Part shown: positions 54,691-64,000 of the stretch, piece after piece
How positions within the stretch are numbered: position 1 is the first letter of the stretch
Layout: the number at the start of each line of letters is the position of its first letter
NCBI GenBank assembly: GCA_032158295.1
Contig: CM063255.1
Coordinates: 17,326,094-17,390,093, forward strand
Direction of reading: 5' to 3'
Origin: Pycnopodia helianthoides
Taxonomy: Eukaryota; Echinodermata; Asteroidea; Forcipulatida; Asteriidae
Length of the DNA stretch: 64,000 bases
Notes under the pieces: generated by a model
Seen by the model: only the letters and a program-made list of their open reading frames with translations
Database searches by the model: none
What the model was told of the DNA's origin: nothing
Program-made: the position numbers and the translations under genes

Positions 54691-55505
54691 GTCCAGTGTA
54701 AATTTTGAGCTCTGAAAGGGTCAGCAAATATACAATGTATTTAGGTACAGTCATCGACAATAAGCTTAATTGGAGTGAAAACTGTATAGTACTTTATGGT
54801 AGAGCCAACCAGAGGCTGTTCTTTCTCAGAAAACTCAGGAAGATCAATTGTGCAAAGCAGTAAATAACTTTTAGTACGGTATGCAACTTAAGTTCATCAC
54901 ATTGTAATAAAGGTAAACAGGTAGAAAAATGGCCCAAAACTCAACTGGTGCCAACCTTACACTATTTATGAAGAAAGGTTAAAATCCAAAGTTAATTCAA
55001 ATGCAATACTAAGAGATCCAACCCATCCCCTCTTCAACAGCTTATTAACTGGTGTACCACGAACAAACCACTACTGGTTTATTCTATATGTTTTATGTTG
55101 CAGAGAAATAAAAGTATCATATCTCATTATAATTTGTTTTCTTCATTTTGTGTACATGAACAATTGTTTATATGATGGTCTGGCATAGGTGTGGCATCTA
55201 AGGCCCTCCCCGGATCCCTCCACTGTAGACCCCATAGTAATCGTGTGGTACAAAAACAAATTGCATTCAGGACGTCAGTGCAGTGCAACACTACACGGTA
55301 TACACTGACAAATCCTACAGGGCTACGGAGAGGGTAACAAAAGCAACGAACACTTTGCAAGCAGCAAGCCGTAAAACAGATTCATAACAACAGCTTAATC
55401 TTAGTTTGTAACACATTCAATTGAATTACAAGACGTTACCTGAAACAAATTACTGCACAGAATTGTCACCAATAAATGAAAAGTAAAAGAACATTTTCAA
55501 CTTAC

Positions 55506-55633
55506 ATGTACCTGGGTTTTTGTAGCATGCATACTTTGGCATTGGGCTCCAATGTGGATTTCGTCACGTCCGTGAAATTCATCGGCATCCAGCTCAGTTC
55601 TGGACGCCTATCCCTATAGAAAACATGCAGAAC
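55506..55633 (-). CDS. Candidate minus-strand exon, function unknown
   Basis: Minus strand: candidate acceptor tttgttcgccgag, then 42 open codons including FYRDRRPELSWMPMNFTDVT and NAKVCMLQKPRY, ending at a strong donor (AT|gtaagttg). The composition looks coding. It could instead be a first exon starting at MPMNFTDV. No homologue was recognised and no partner exon was located, so this is tentative. Confidence 0.3.
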
Positions 55634-55795
55634 CTCGGCGAACAAAAATTAAACCCAGCAAGCAGCGGTAATTCCAAGGAGCAGCTTGTCCAAAGGTGCA
55701 ACATTTGCCGGTACATTTTTCTACACCCCCGAAGTAAACATCTTTGAAGCTCCATGAGGAGCCGTCACTGCTAAGTTTGATAACTCCAAAAGAAA

Positions 55796-56110
55796 AGTTT
55801 CTGGTGAGCGTTGACTGAATAAAACACCCGAAGACGAGCAGAGTATTATTACTGTTCGATACGTCGAGACCACACGGCTCTTTTTCAGAGTCAACACTCC
55901 TCCCAAAAGAGATTCGATAGCTCCATTAAAAGTTCCTGGTGAGCGTTGACTGAATAAAACACCTGAAGACGAGAAGAGTATACTGTTCGAAACGCTTTTT
56001 CAGTGCCCAACACTCCTCAGCTCCCAAAAGGCATTTACACATGGTTGTATCATGGAGGAAGGTATTCCTTCCTCCATGGTTGTATCCGCAAGTTTGGTTA
56101 CTTCGTATTT
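55796..56110. repeat. Doubled dispersed repeat (gttcctggtgagcgttgactgaataaaacacc)
   Basis: Two units starting at about 55796 and 55930 share gacgag-agagta, tactgttcga and a cggctctttttcagag/aacactcctc-cccaaaag block; the second contains a palindrome catggaggaaggtattccttcctccatg (56054-56083). Related to 3590-3790 and to the hairpin at 63114-63327. Confidence 0.6.
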
Positions 56111-56379
56111 TCCACACCAAAAGGCTTCCAACATCACTGGATAAAACACCTTGTATTTTTGTAGCTCACACAGTCCCATACCAATGAGCTAGTCAAGCGT
56201 AACGGACGATAAAACACCACCGAGCTCACATACATGTGCTCCTCATGAACAGCTGTGACAAAGTAAAAAAACAACCCCAAACAGAAACACATAGGATGAC
56301 ACGCCCACTGGACACCCTTCCTCCTATTGGTTATTCAAAGAGCAATGCAATCACCGAAAACTGCCACTGAGCTCTGATT

Positions 56380-56625
56380 GGTCAAAATAAAAGGATCTGA
56401 TTGGTTCACAGAGTCTGGGCTTGGATCCTTGTTTGGTCACAAAGTTGTCAATGGGATTTTATGTGTTAAATGTTCTGCATAGGAAATGTGCATGGCATCC
56501 ATGTAGGTCAAAATACAAGGATCTGATTGGTTGACTGAGCTTGAGCTTGGGTCCTTCTTCTTCACAGAATTGTCAATGGGATTTTATGTGTTAAATGTTC
56601 TGAAGAGGAATTGTGCATAGTGGTC
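56380..56625. repeat. Two-copy tandem duplication, period about 126 bp
   Basis: ggtcaaaata-aaggatctgattggtt, then gtcaatgggattttatgtgttaaatgttctg occurs twice. It includes several attgg (CCAAT-complement) boxes. Confidence 0.75.
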
Positions 56626-56824
56626 AGTCAACTCCGCCCATTGGCATGAACTGCTTATGCAAATGATTAACTAATCAGCTCTCTAATTGGTCAACAGTTT
56701 ACTAAGCAATGCAGCTCCAGCAATGCATCTTCAAACAGGAAGCAGAAACACAACAGAATCAATGACAGTCAAGTGTATTGCTCAAGGACACAAGTGTCAT
56801 GTAGGGGTTTCGAACCAGCTTTTA

Positions 56825-57219
56825 AGGTTTAAGGAACATTACAGAATTGGTAAGAAAAAAACTTGTAAAACATACTTTTTGATCACAGATTTACATAAAC
56901 TTACACGGTCTAATCGTGATAAAAGAAGAAAACATCCCTTGAAATATTTCTGTCTGAAATGCCATATTTGATGAGAAATGAATAAACTAATTTTCCAATT
57001 GGAGTTCATCGCTCAGTGAGCGTTTTATTCATTTGTTGAAGCTATATGATTTCATGCAAATGTGTAATCGGTTTTTCACTATTTTCTCGTGACCCAGACG
57101 GCCGATCGATCTCAAACTTCTACAGGTTTGTCAGTTTATGTACATGGTGGATTACATAAAGTGCTTACACTGCCAGCAACTGTTTTGTTAGCAAAACCAA
57201 TTCTGTAATGTTCCTTTAA
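56825..57219. mobile_element. TTAA-type MITE, opposite orientation to 23028-23429
   Basis: Starts ttaaggaacattacagaattggtaag and ends aaccaattctgtaatgttcctttaa, with shared cgctcagtgagcgttttattcatttgttga and gacggccgatcgatctcaaacttc. Confidence 0.75.
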
Positions 57220-57220
57220 T

Positions 57221-57533
57221 CGAATAATAAACCACAGGGGAAACTGACAGTGGATAAATTTATACACAGGCATGCAACTGTAACTTCAACAAAAAAGAGG
57301 AAATTACAAAATTTCAATGATTTTGTACAGTATTTTTCAATTTTGAATGGTAAAACTGAGAATAAAAAAGAGGAAATCAGCTGATCCGAGGAAAAGTTGC
57401 ATGCCTGTATACAACAATTTCAGGTTGAACAAAGATAAATTGACAAGAGCATGACTTGAACCTGCAACCTTTGCATTAACGCCGGCACCTTCATCCGGAG
57501 GTCGCAGGTTCAACTCAACTTTTCTTTGTTTAA
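57221..57533 (-). repeat. tRNA-derived SINE (family A) split by a MITE
   Basis: aaaccacaggggaaactgaca before, and aggttgaacaaagataaattgacaagagc ... acttgaacctgcaacc after, the 141-base element at 57267-57407. The tRNA-like part ends in a short inverted copy of itself (catccggaggtcgcaggttcaactcaa). Confidence 0.7.
57267..57407. mobile_element. 141-bp MITE with 13-bp inverted ends and 6-bp target duplication (copy 2)
   Basis: caggcatgcaactgtaacttc to aaaagttgcatgcctg, flanked by tataca on both sides and inserted in a SINE. Reverse orientation of 42801-42941. Confidence 0.9.
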
Positions 57534-57871
57534 AGGCCCTGTACACTATTGGTAAGATCAAAAAACACAATGTTCACAGATTCACACATAACTTACATGA
57601 TTTAAAGAAAGTAATGGTAGAAAGGGTTCCTTCAAATATTTTTGCCTAAAATGCTATCGTTTCTGAGAAACGAGTAAAACAATAGTAATTATCGCGCGCG
57701 ATAATTTGAAAAAACAGAAAACACATAAGATCTCTTTTCACTATTTTCTCGTGACCTCGATGACCAATTGAGCTCAAACTTTCACAGGTTTGTTTGTTCA
57801 TGCATATGTTGAATCACACAAAATGTGGACACTGTTTTTGAGATGTTACCAAAAGTGTACAATACCTTTAA
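57530..57871. mobile_element. TTAA-flanked MITE, 342 bp
   Basis: ttaaaggccctgtacactattggtaa and ttaccaaaagtgtacaatacctttaa are inverted ends with TTAA on each side; the centre includes tcactattttctcgtgacctcgatgaccaattgagctcaaac, also seen in the 23028 and 56825 elements. Confidence 0.75.
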
Positions 57872-57879
57872 CCCGAAAT

Positions 57880-58720
57880 GACTTTTAATTTCATCACAAA
57901 AATGAGCCACAAATTTAATGACAAAACTGACTCTCACAAAAATGTTCAATTCATTAAATGAATTTTTTATTACGAGTCACAACTATTCTCTGATTTCTCT
58001 ACAAACATTAAATGAACTTATTAGAAAATAATATTGATAATTTTTTTAAGAGACCACATATCACTATGGGGTCCCCACTTGCGCTTAGCGGAAAATATCA
58101 GTTAAATCTGCACCAATACTGTAACATGTACTCATTTACACATGTTTAAAGTTAAGTTTCCCCTAGTATTTGATAATTACTAAATAACACTTCCTAATTA
58201 TTTCACTAAAGGCTGGTGGTTAAACCACAATAAGATTGTGTAGTTAAAGTATCTGTATGCGAGAGCAATCTTAACAGTACAGTACTTGGCAATACCACAT
58301 GGACCAAGATGGCAACGTCATTGCCAAGTTGGCAAGTGTAGCCACTTCATCTCCTACAAGCTCCAATTAAGAACTCAGACCAATTAAGAACTCACTCCGC
58401 GGCAGTGATGTTAATAACAAGAAGTCCCCTTGATCCACTAAGCGAAAGTAAAAATCCCGGCCGATTTCCTCCCTCCCTCCCAGGTAGTAGTTAATAAGCA
58501 GGACAGTTCTTGGCGGAACTAATTGGTCTCCCAAATTCTAAAATCGACTCCGCGGTAGTAGAATAAATAGCAAGACAAGTTCTCAAAGAACAATATCTAC
58601 GAGGCATAGTAGATATATAGACACGGCGTTACCGCAAACTGATTACACAACTATGTTACTGTTAGTAATAAAATCAACCTCGGCCTCGCTACCATGGGCA
58701 GCCCACCCTATAGTCTCATC
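57880..58720. other. No gene or named element seen
   Basis: AT-rich sequence with no recognised protein frame, structured repeat or exon. Confidence 0.5.
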
Positions 58721-58722
58721 AC

Positions 58723-59100
58723 TAACCCCTGGTAGGGATGTGCTAAGAAGCAATGCTGATTGGCTCACAAAAGTGACTGCTGTGAGCTCACACTCGTCAC
58801 AAACGCTCAAGCACTTGTTTGGCGCTTTGTGATAATGCTTAGGAGGTGAGTGTCAAAATGCAAGTGTTTTGACACGATTCCATTTCAAATGAATCCTATT
58901 TTTACATGGTCACCCTGAACAGCATACAGTTAGACATGTCACAAGATCCACAAAGAATGAGAGGGGACCAGTTGCTCTGTGACTTGAAGCCTCTTTTGCA
59001 GGCTCCCATACTTGAGCGCGCACATACAGCGGATCGACTTCAGGCCTAATAAAAATGTGCCATATATTAGCACATTTAAATTAACCAATACCAGGGGTTA
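58723..59100. mobile_element. MITE with taacccctggta inverted ends, 378 bp
   Basis: Starts taacccctggta and ends taccaggggtta. Non-coding interior with repeated gtgttttgacac and cacaaacgctcaagc motifs. Confidence 0.65.
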
Positions 59101-59149
59101 TGAGCGAGCTAGGCATGCTTGGGAAAAAAAAATTGCGCGGAGGGATCGA

Positions 59150-59775
59150 TCACACCTTTGGGATTGAGGTTGAATCAACATACATACTAAATACGGTTTA
59201 GTTTCCCCTTCACCAATGTATGGTAAGCACTGTGCATTTGGTGCTTACCAAGTCCTGCTCAACACATAACCCTACCACACACTCCTCACGTATAGTCAAA
59301 CTTTTGCATTCTGGACTGTAATATCTTAGCCATAAGATACATCAAATAAAAGGGTTATTGGTTCAAATCCCAACCGAGGGACTGTCAATATCATTTGGTT
59401 ACCCTTCACCGCTGTTTTGGTGAGCACTGTTCACTTGGTGCTCGCTGCTGAACACAAAACCCACCACAAACACCTTGGGTGGGGTTTGAACTTCTGCATT
59501 CTGGAGCATAGTGTCTTTACTACTAGACCACCAAGCTCACAGGTGACCAGAGGCTAGTTTGAACTATGTTAAATGGAAGGTTACAGGTTCTCATCCCAAC
59601 GGAGGGACAGTCAATACGATTCAGTTTCCTCTATACTGATATTTGGTAAGCATATGTAAACTCGGGAAAAAATGGAAGGTCTAGGGTTAGAATCCCACCT
59701 GAGGGTCTGTTGTGTTTGTTCCCTGCAGGACCTGTGAAGCATCAAGTGTACAGTTCATATCATACATCGCTATAC
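59150..59775. repeat. Array of tRNA-like SINE fragments
   Basis: Three similar stretches with ttcaaatcccaaccgagggactgtcaata, tctcatcccaacggagggacagtcaata and gttagaatcccacctgagggtctg, each followed by gttt-cc and tggtaagca; also a minus-type gggtttgaacttctgcattctggagc. They resemble B-box ends of tRNA-derived elements. Confidence 0.5.
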
Positions 59776-60354
59776 GACAATACAAAACAATACTGTGCTT
59801 GTATCCCAAATGCTATATTTAAATTAGTTTAAAAAATTGTCATAATTTGTCCAGAAGGAAAAACAAATTTGTCAATTTGACTAATGCTAAGTAATTCATG
59901 TTGTGATTTAAGCTTTTCTCGCATTCACTAGGTCATAAATTCTGAATAGTCTTTACAGTACATGGACTAACCAGGTAAAATAAATATATTTATATACATG
60001 TCTTTTTTTGCATACTCAATTGGTATGCAGAAAAAAACAAAAACGATTTTCTCGAAACCTCCTTTGAAATTATTCCATTTCACAGAATTAAAGACTCTGA
60101 AATATTAATGTTATCTTTATATAATTTGCACATAATTCAATATACAGCACGGAATGATTTGAGATTCACCTTTACTTTCAAATTGAAAACAAGACAGGGA
60201 ACATTATTTATGGTTACAAAATAATACATTTTCCTACTGAAGCTGACTGCGCAATAATTCCTCTAATGTCTCTTTCTGTTAATTTTTGGTGCACGAAAGC
60301 AACATAATTTCCTGCTTACTCCAAACAGAGACTTGAAACAAAAATCTGAAAGGA

Positions 60355-61160
60355 TTAACACTATTTTCTTACAGAGCGGCCCCAAGGTCAAATTCAGTTT
60401 AGTGATCCACTCATTTTCCAATAGATAGAGTCCTTATGATGATGATTGATAACAAAAATTACAAGTCTCTAACCTTGTGTTAAAAAGGGGTAAAATGCCA
60501 CTGTGCACAGCCACAATCATGGGTACACATTTTTTTCGTGTCCATGTTATGAACAACAGTTTGAAAACCAGTGATGTAACAGTTATTTCAATGTTGTTTG
60601 TAAATTAACTAACCAGCGCTGTGTGAATGAAGAGTAGGATGTACTTGAGTTTGTCGAAGACAAGATCTGCAAAGAGTTACTCAATATTTTTGTGTTGTTC
60701 ATTTGGTGTCTTTGTAACAAAAAGTGCACCCATGATTGTGGCTGTGCACCACTGTGTTTGATAACCTTCAATTGCAATTTTTGTCAACATCCAACAATTG
60801 TTTGATTTGACAGGTTTCAAATAAAATGATCTGTACATTTTTGTGAAGTATTTTTCGTTCATTCCTGTATTTTGATGACATTCAATCATAAGGCATTGAT
60901 TATGACCTTTTTACCGGCACACAAAATTCCTCTTTAGAATGTACAGACCCGTTTGTTTTTGATGTTTGATGCAATCAAGTTTCAGAAAAAGTTTATGAAA
61001 AAGCATCAAACGAAATGGCATTTTACAACATTATAATGTGAGTTTAGCGACTTGTAATTGTTTCCCCAATTTCAAGAGGACTCTATCTACTGGATAATGA
61101 GTGCATCACAAATCTGATTTTGACCTTGGAGCCTCTCTTTAACAATACCAATGGAGAAGA
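60355..61160. mobile_element. Large imperfect inverted repeat, about 0.8 kb
   Basis: The left arm (gatccactcattttccaatagatagagtcctt, aattacaagtctctaa, gtgcacagccacaatcatgggt) reappears inverted as acccatgattgtggctgtgcac (60730), ttagcgacttgtaatt (61043) and aggactctatctactggataatgagtg (61078). The right arm holds an extra stretch of about 250 bases. Frames inside are short and not protein-like. Confidence 0.6.
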
Positions 61161-61317
61161 GCGTCAAGTTTTGACAGAGTGCTGTATACCATTAGTTATA
61201 ACATGAACCTGGGCTGTGTTCCCCCTTTTTAAAAAAGAAAGAAATAAAAACATCCTTTAAAAAATTGAACAAACGAACAGTTTAACCACGATAGGTATTA
61301 CACGAACTTTCCTAAAT

Positions 61318-61530
61318 CTATCGGATTTCCAAGTGTTTGTCGGAAACTCTGGCCTCGGCTGCTTTCTCCCCTTTCAACATTTGTACAAACACTTCCACCA
61401 TGGAGCGATAAACTCCACTGGTACATGCAATTTGCCCCCCTGACTTCTTGAAACACTCCCCACCATTAGTGGCACTGCGCCACACCTCCACTCCAAACGT
61501 CATAACGTCATCCATAATGAATACAACTAT
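61318..61530 (-). CDS. Candidate minus-strand terminal exon, function unknown
   Basis: Minus strand: acceptor ggattctcttag, then an open frame with IVVFIMDDVMTFGVEVWR, NGGECFKKSGGQIACTSGVY and LKGEKAAEARVSDKHLEIR, ending at TAG. The balanced composition and good acceptor suggest real coding sequence. No family was recognised. The open frame could also start at MDDV at 61515. Confidence 0.4.
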   Translation of the reverse strand: MVVFIMDDVMTFGVEVWRSATNGGECFKKSGGQIACTSGVYRSMVEVFVQMLKGEKAAEARVSDKHLEIR

Positions 61531-61599
61531 CTAAGAGAATCCAATTTGTGATTTCCATTTCCCAAATACTATGTAAATTGTCTGTCTGTTGAAGGAACC

Positions 61600-63110
61600 A
61601 TACATGATTGATACTGACCAAACAGAAGGATAACAACCTTTAATAAGAAACTTGTTTTTTAAAATATATATATATATAAACTTGATACCAGTAACAATTA
61701 TGCGGTCTTAACTTCTGACGTGTGAGAAAAATTAACCCCCAAAGCTCTTGTTCTTACTTACAATTTGCCAGATCGAAATAGGCACAACATGAATGTGCAC
61801 AAAATCGCAAACAAATTTTTAACGGTTGTGGAAATGTTATCAATAAAAAACTTGACCGGGCAAATTTGATGGAGTTTGAAAAGAGACCAATCAATGTGTC
61901 TTTCCAATGACCAATGATGTACATGTAAAGAACTTTTAAACAAAGAATAAACTAAATAAAGTGTCAACAACGTAGTTTAATCTCTAAACGTATATATTTC
62001 TTCAAAGAAAAATGCCATCACAAAACAAAAGCTTGCAAAATATAGGTAATGGCCCTGACGTTTCGACCCTAGCTAAGAAAGACTTTGCTAGTGTCAAAAC
62101 GCCAGGCCATTACATATTTTTTGCATTTATACCACAGGTCCTTTTGGTTGGTAAGCAGTTTGCAACACCTATATCTTATTTTTCTCGTAAACAAAAGCTT
62201 GTTAAACAACAATACATATAGGTTAACACTTGAATGGATTTGTACATACAATGAATCCTGTGCAACAGGAACCATATGTTTTTTTTTGTCAAACCCACAA
62301 ATGGTGGCAGTGGGAACCAATACTGTTTTTAAATAAGGATATTGTTAAATGAATAACTGGGGGGGGGGAAAACCTGAGCGTATTGGTTTCGAGTTCTGGC
62401 AAAAATCAGACGGAACTGGGCGGACATTAAATCACACGCTTTGGGGAGATTCTGAAAGAGTTGTTTAACCTCCATTTTGTTTCATTGTAGTTGATACTCC
62501 ATTGAAGAGGTGAGAATGGCTACCCCATGAACGCCTGACTGGTCACAGTACATCAAAACTATCCTGCCTGAGCCTGTGTAGGGCCAAGTTAAACTGTCAT
62601 TATTCACTGCCTTGCAAATTAAACACATCCCAACAAACCATATGTGATGCGATCAAGCTAAATGAGTCGTTTGTCTGTATATGCATTATTGAATAACAGA
62701 CCAAAATAGGTCGACAGGGGTCTACATTTCTTTACATCTCTTGGTGTTTCGACTTCCATAACTTTTGAACCAAAGGTGGTATCAACACGGGGTTTTCATA
62801 TCCTTAAAGCTGAGATTGTACTTCTTCCAAATAGAAAAGAAAAAAAATGTTGACAAGGGTCGACAAAAGACTCATTCAGCTTGATCGCATCACATATACC
62901 ATTGGAAAGAGTTCATAATTCCTTTTTAATGTGAAACAATGACCTGTGCCCAGTCCTGTCTGATTTTGCAAGGGGAGTGTCACCAAATTTCAGTACTGTT
63001 ATCCATTCATAGCAATGGAGAACTCATACAGCACAGAGCAGACAATCCGTAACACATCAAAGGGGAGGGTATTTATTTCCTCCACATTCTTGCTCTCAGA
63101 ATTATAGTTA
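61600..63110. other. No gene recognised; scattered repeats
   Basis: 62050-62175 carries a dispersed repeat (acgtttcgaccctagc, actttgctagtgtc, attttttgcattta, ggttggtaagcagtttgcaa) that recurs around 17360-17450. A poly-G run is at 62361-62369. No gene signal seen. Confidence 0.5.
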
Positions 63111-63113
63111 ACA

Positions 63114-63327
63114 TAAGAGAAACTATAGATATAAATATAAATATGAATAGTAAACTTGCGGGTACAACCATGGGTAAAATGTCTCTTTTGAAGGAGTGGT
63201 GGCTCTGAAAAGAGCCGGTTTCTTTTTCAGAGCCACCACTCCTTCAAAAGAGACATTTTACCCATGGTTGTACCCGCAAGTTTACTATTCATATTCATAT
63301 TTATATTTATATTTATAGTTTCTCTTA
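63114..63327. repeat. 214-base near-perfect hairpin
   Basis: The left arm 63114-63210 and right arm 63225-63327 are reverse complements for close to 100 bases (aaacttgcgggtacaaccatgggtaaaatgtctcttttgaaggagtggtggctctgaaa in the left), separated by about 14 bases. The arms belong to the repeat family at 3590-3790 and 55796-56110. Confidence 0.92.
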
Positions 63328-63744
63328 TTCTCCACACCATGCAAAGCTTCAAACACCATTTATAGTTAACATGTACACAAGTAAACAACAAACTGCATTT
63401 AATGCTAGCATACATTTGTACACATGAAGAGTTGTTAGGTTTATTGTCTTATCAATGTTATAGTCAGTAAATTTTCAAAAACAATTTTTTTTTAAGACTG
63501 TTCTCAAGGCTTGGCGTTAGAGGCGTTCATAGTCGAAATTTTGCTGATGGAGACACAGTACATGTTCTGCTCGGGGCAGATCCGGTGGGGGCAAGGCGAG
63601 AGAAGCTAGGCCTAACTATAATGTGCACAACTATTATTATTTGTTACATGCAGACCAATTGCACCAACGTCACATGGAGTCCAGTAGACCTCCTTGCGTT
63701 AGCTTTTTTATTTTATTATTTTTTTAATGAGATATCGCCTAACA

Positions 63745-63997
63745 TCACAAGGCCGGACATCACAAGGTGAGAGCTACACTTAACCGATTTGGGCTGTCGA
63801 CCGAAATCAACTGACACCAGGGGCACTTCGCCACCTACTCCTGGGGCTGAAACAGGGGACCCCCCTTTACAGTCCGTTAGGATGTAGGCATGGGTATCAT
63901 CCACTAGGAGCCTGGCTGGTAGAGCAGAATGCACTACCTTCCCAACTTGGATGCCATTGCCGAGGTCAAACAACAGAAACGTGCACGCGCTGCACAC
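63745..63997 (-). CDS. Candidate minus-strand exon at the right edge, function unknown
   Basis: Minus strand frame continuous from the window edge: CSACTFLLFDLGNGIQVGKV, ALPARLLVDDTHAYILTD, GEVPLVSVDFGRQPKS. The composition looks like a globular protein, possibly a propeller-type strand pattern, but no family was recognised. A weak donor (ATCG|gttaag, near 63788) could end it; the frame itself runs on to about 63716. It might be part of the same gene as 61318-61530, which is inference. Confidence 0.35.
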
Positions 63998-64000
63998 AAT

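Larger units (their letters stand above)
53240..54860 (+). mobile_element. Decayed LINE reverse transcriptase, interrupted by a foldback and another repeat
   Basis: Broken frames read NRGVDDAVLVYLNKLYSHLD, NTIQPHI-type STIQPHIHANKLL, TGSPQGCVLSPVFFSF, then IKYADD (the catalytic -Y-x-DD box region) and, after an insertion, YLGTVIDNKLNWSEN, QRLFFLRKLRKI. These are successive motifs of LINE reverse transcriptases. Frameshifts and stops are frequent, so it is inactive. The foldback at 53503-53662 and the repeat at 54290-54690 interrupt it. Confidence 0.8.

Noticed and set aside
55127..55360. 77-codon minus-strand open frame rich in cysteine
   Set aside because: It is antisense to sequence beyond the decayed LINE and has no splice borders or motif spacing of a domain.

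Overview
This window is animal (metazoan) nuclear DNA, not bacterial. Every confident gene is split into short exons with GT/AG introns, the sequence is AT-rich, and most of it is introns and dispersed repeats. Those repeats include tRNA-derived SINEs, foldback and TTAA-flanked MITEs, decayed LINE reverse transcriptases and minisatellites. The repeat repertoire and the CUB/EGF/LDLR-B architecture suggest an invertebrate deuterostome, most likely an echinoderm and possibly a sea star. That assignment is inference; no species was identified.

Region 1 (1-20300, + strand) holds 17 exons of a modular extracellular protein whose 5' end lies left of the window. It has three copies of a six-bladed YWTD (LDL-receptor class B) propeller separated by EGF-like modules and one CUB domain. 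Order: propeller 1 (partial), EGF, EGF, EGF, CUB, propeller 2, EGF, EGF, propeller 3. Every domain block begins and ends at a phase-1 intron. Propeller 1 and propeller 3 are closer to each other, introns included, than to propeller 2. The first exon of propeller 3 has a one-base deletion giving an in-frame stop, a dead EGF exon lies at 5715-5846, and no exon of this gene was found after 20299.

Region 2 (20300-25900) is a repeat-rich stretch with no recognised gene, ending in a likely promoter.

Region 3 (25909-49257, + strand) is a complete gene for peroxisomal acyl-CoA oxidase of the ACOX1 family. The model has 14 exon positions, encodes about 676 residues and ends in the peroxisomal signal Ala-Lys-Leu. 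Position 3, which carries the FAD-binding YAQTE-GHG segment, is present as three homologous exons of exactly 161 bases each, all in the same phase and all with usable splice sites. Mammalian ACOX1 has two mutually exclusive exons at this position, so this looks like a three-way cassette and is the most interesting biology in the window.

Region 4 (49258-64000) holds the ACOX1 3' UTR, a decayed LINE interrupted by a palindromic element, many MITEs and SINEs, a nearly perfect 214-base hairpin, and three weakly supported minus-strand candidate exons (55506-55633, 61318-61530 and 63745-63997) of unknown function.
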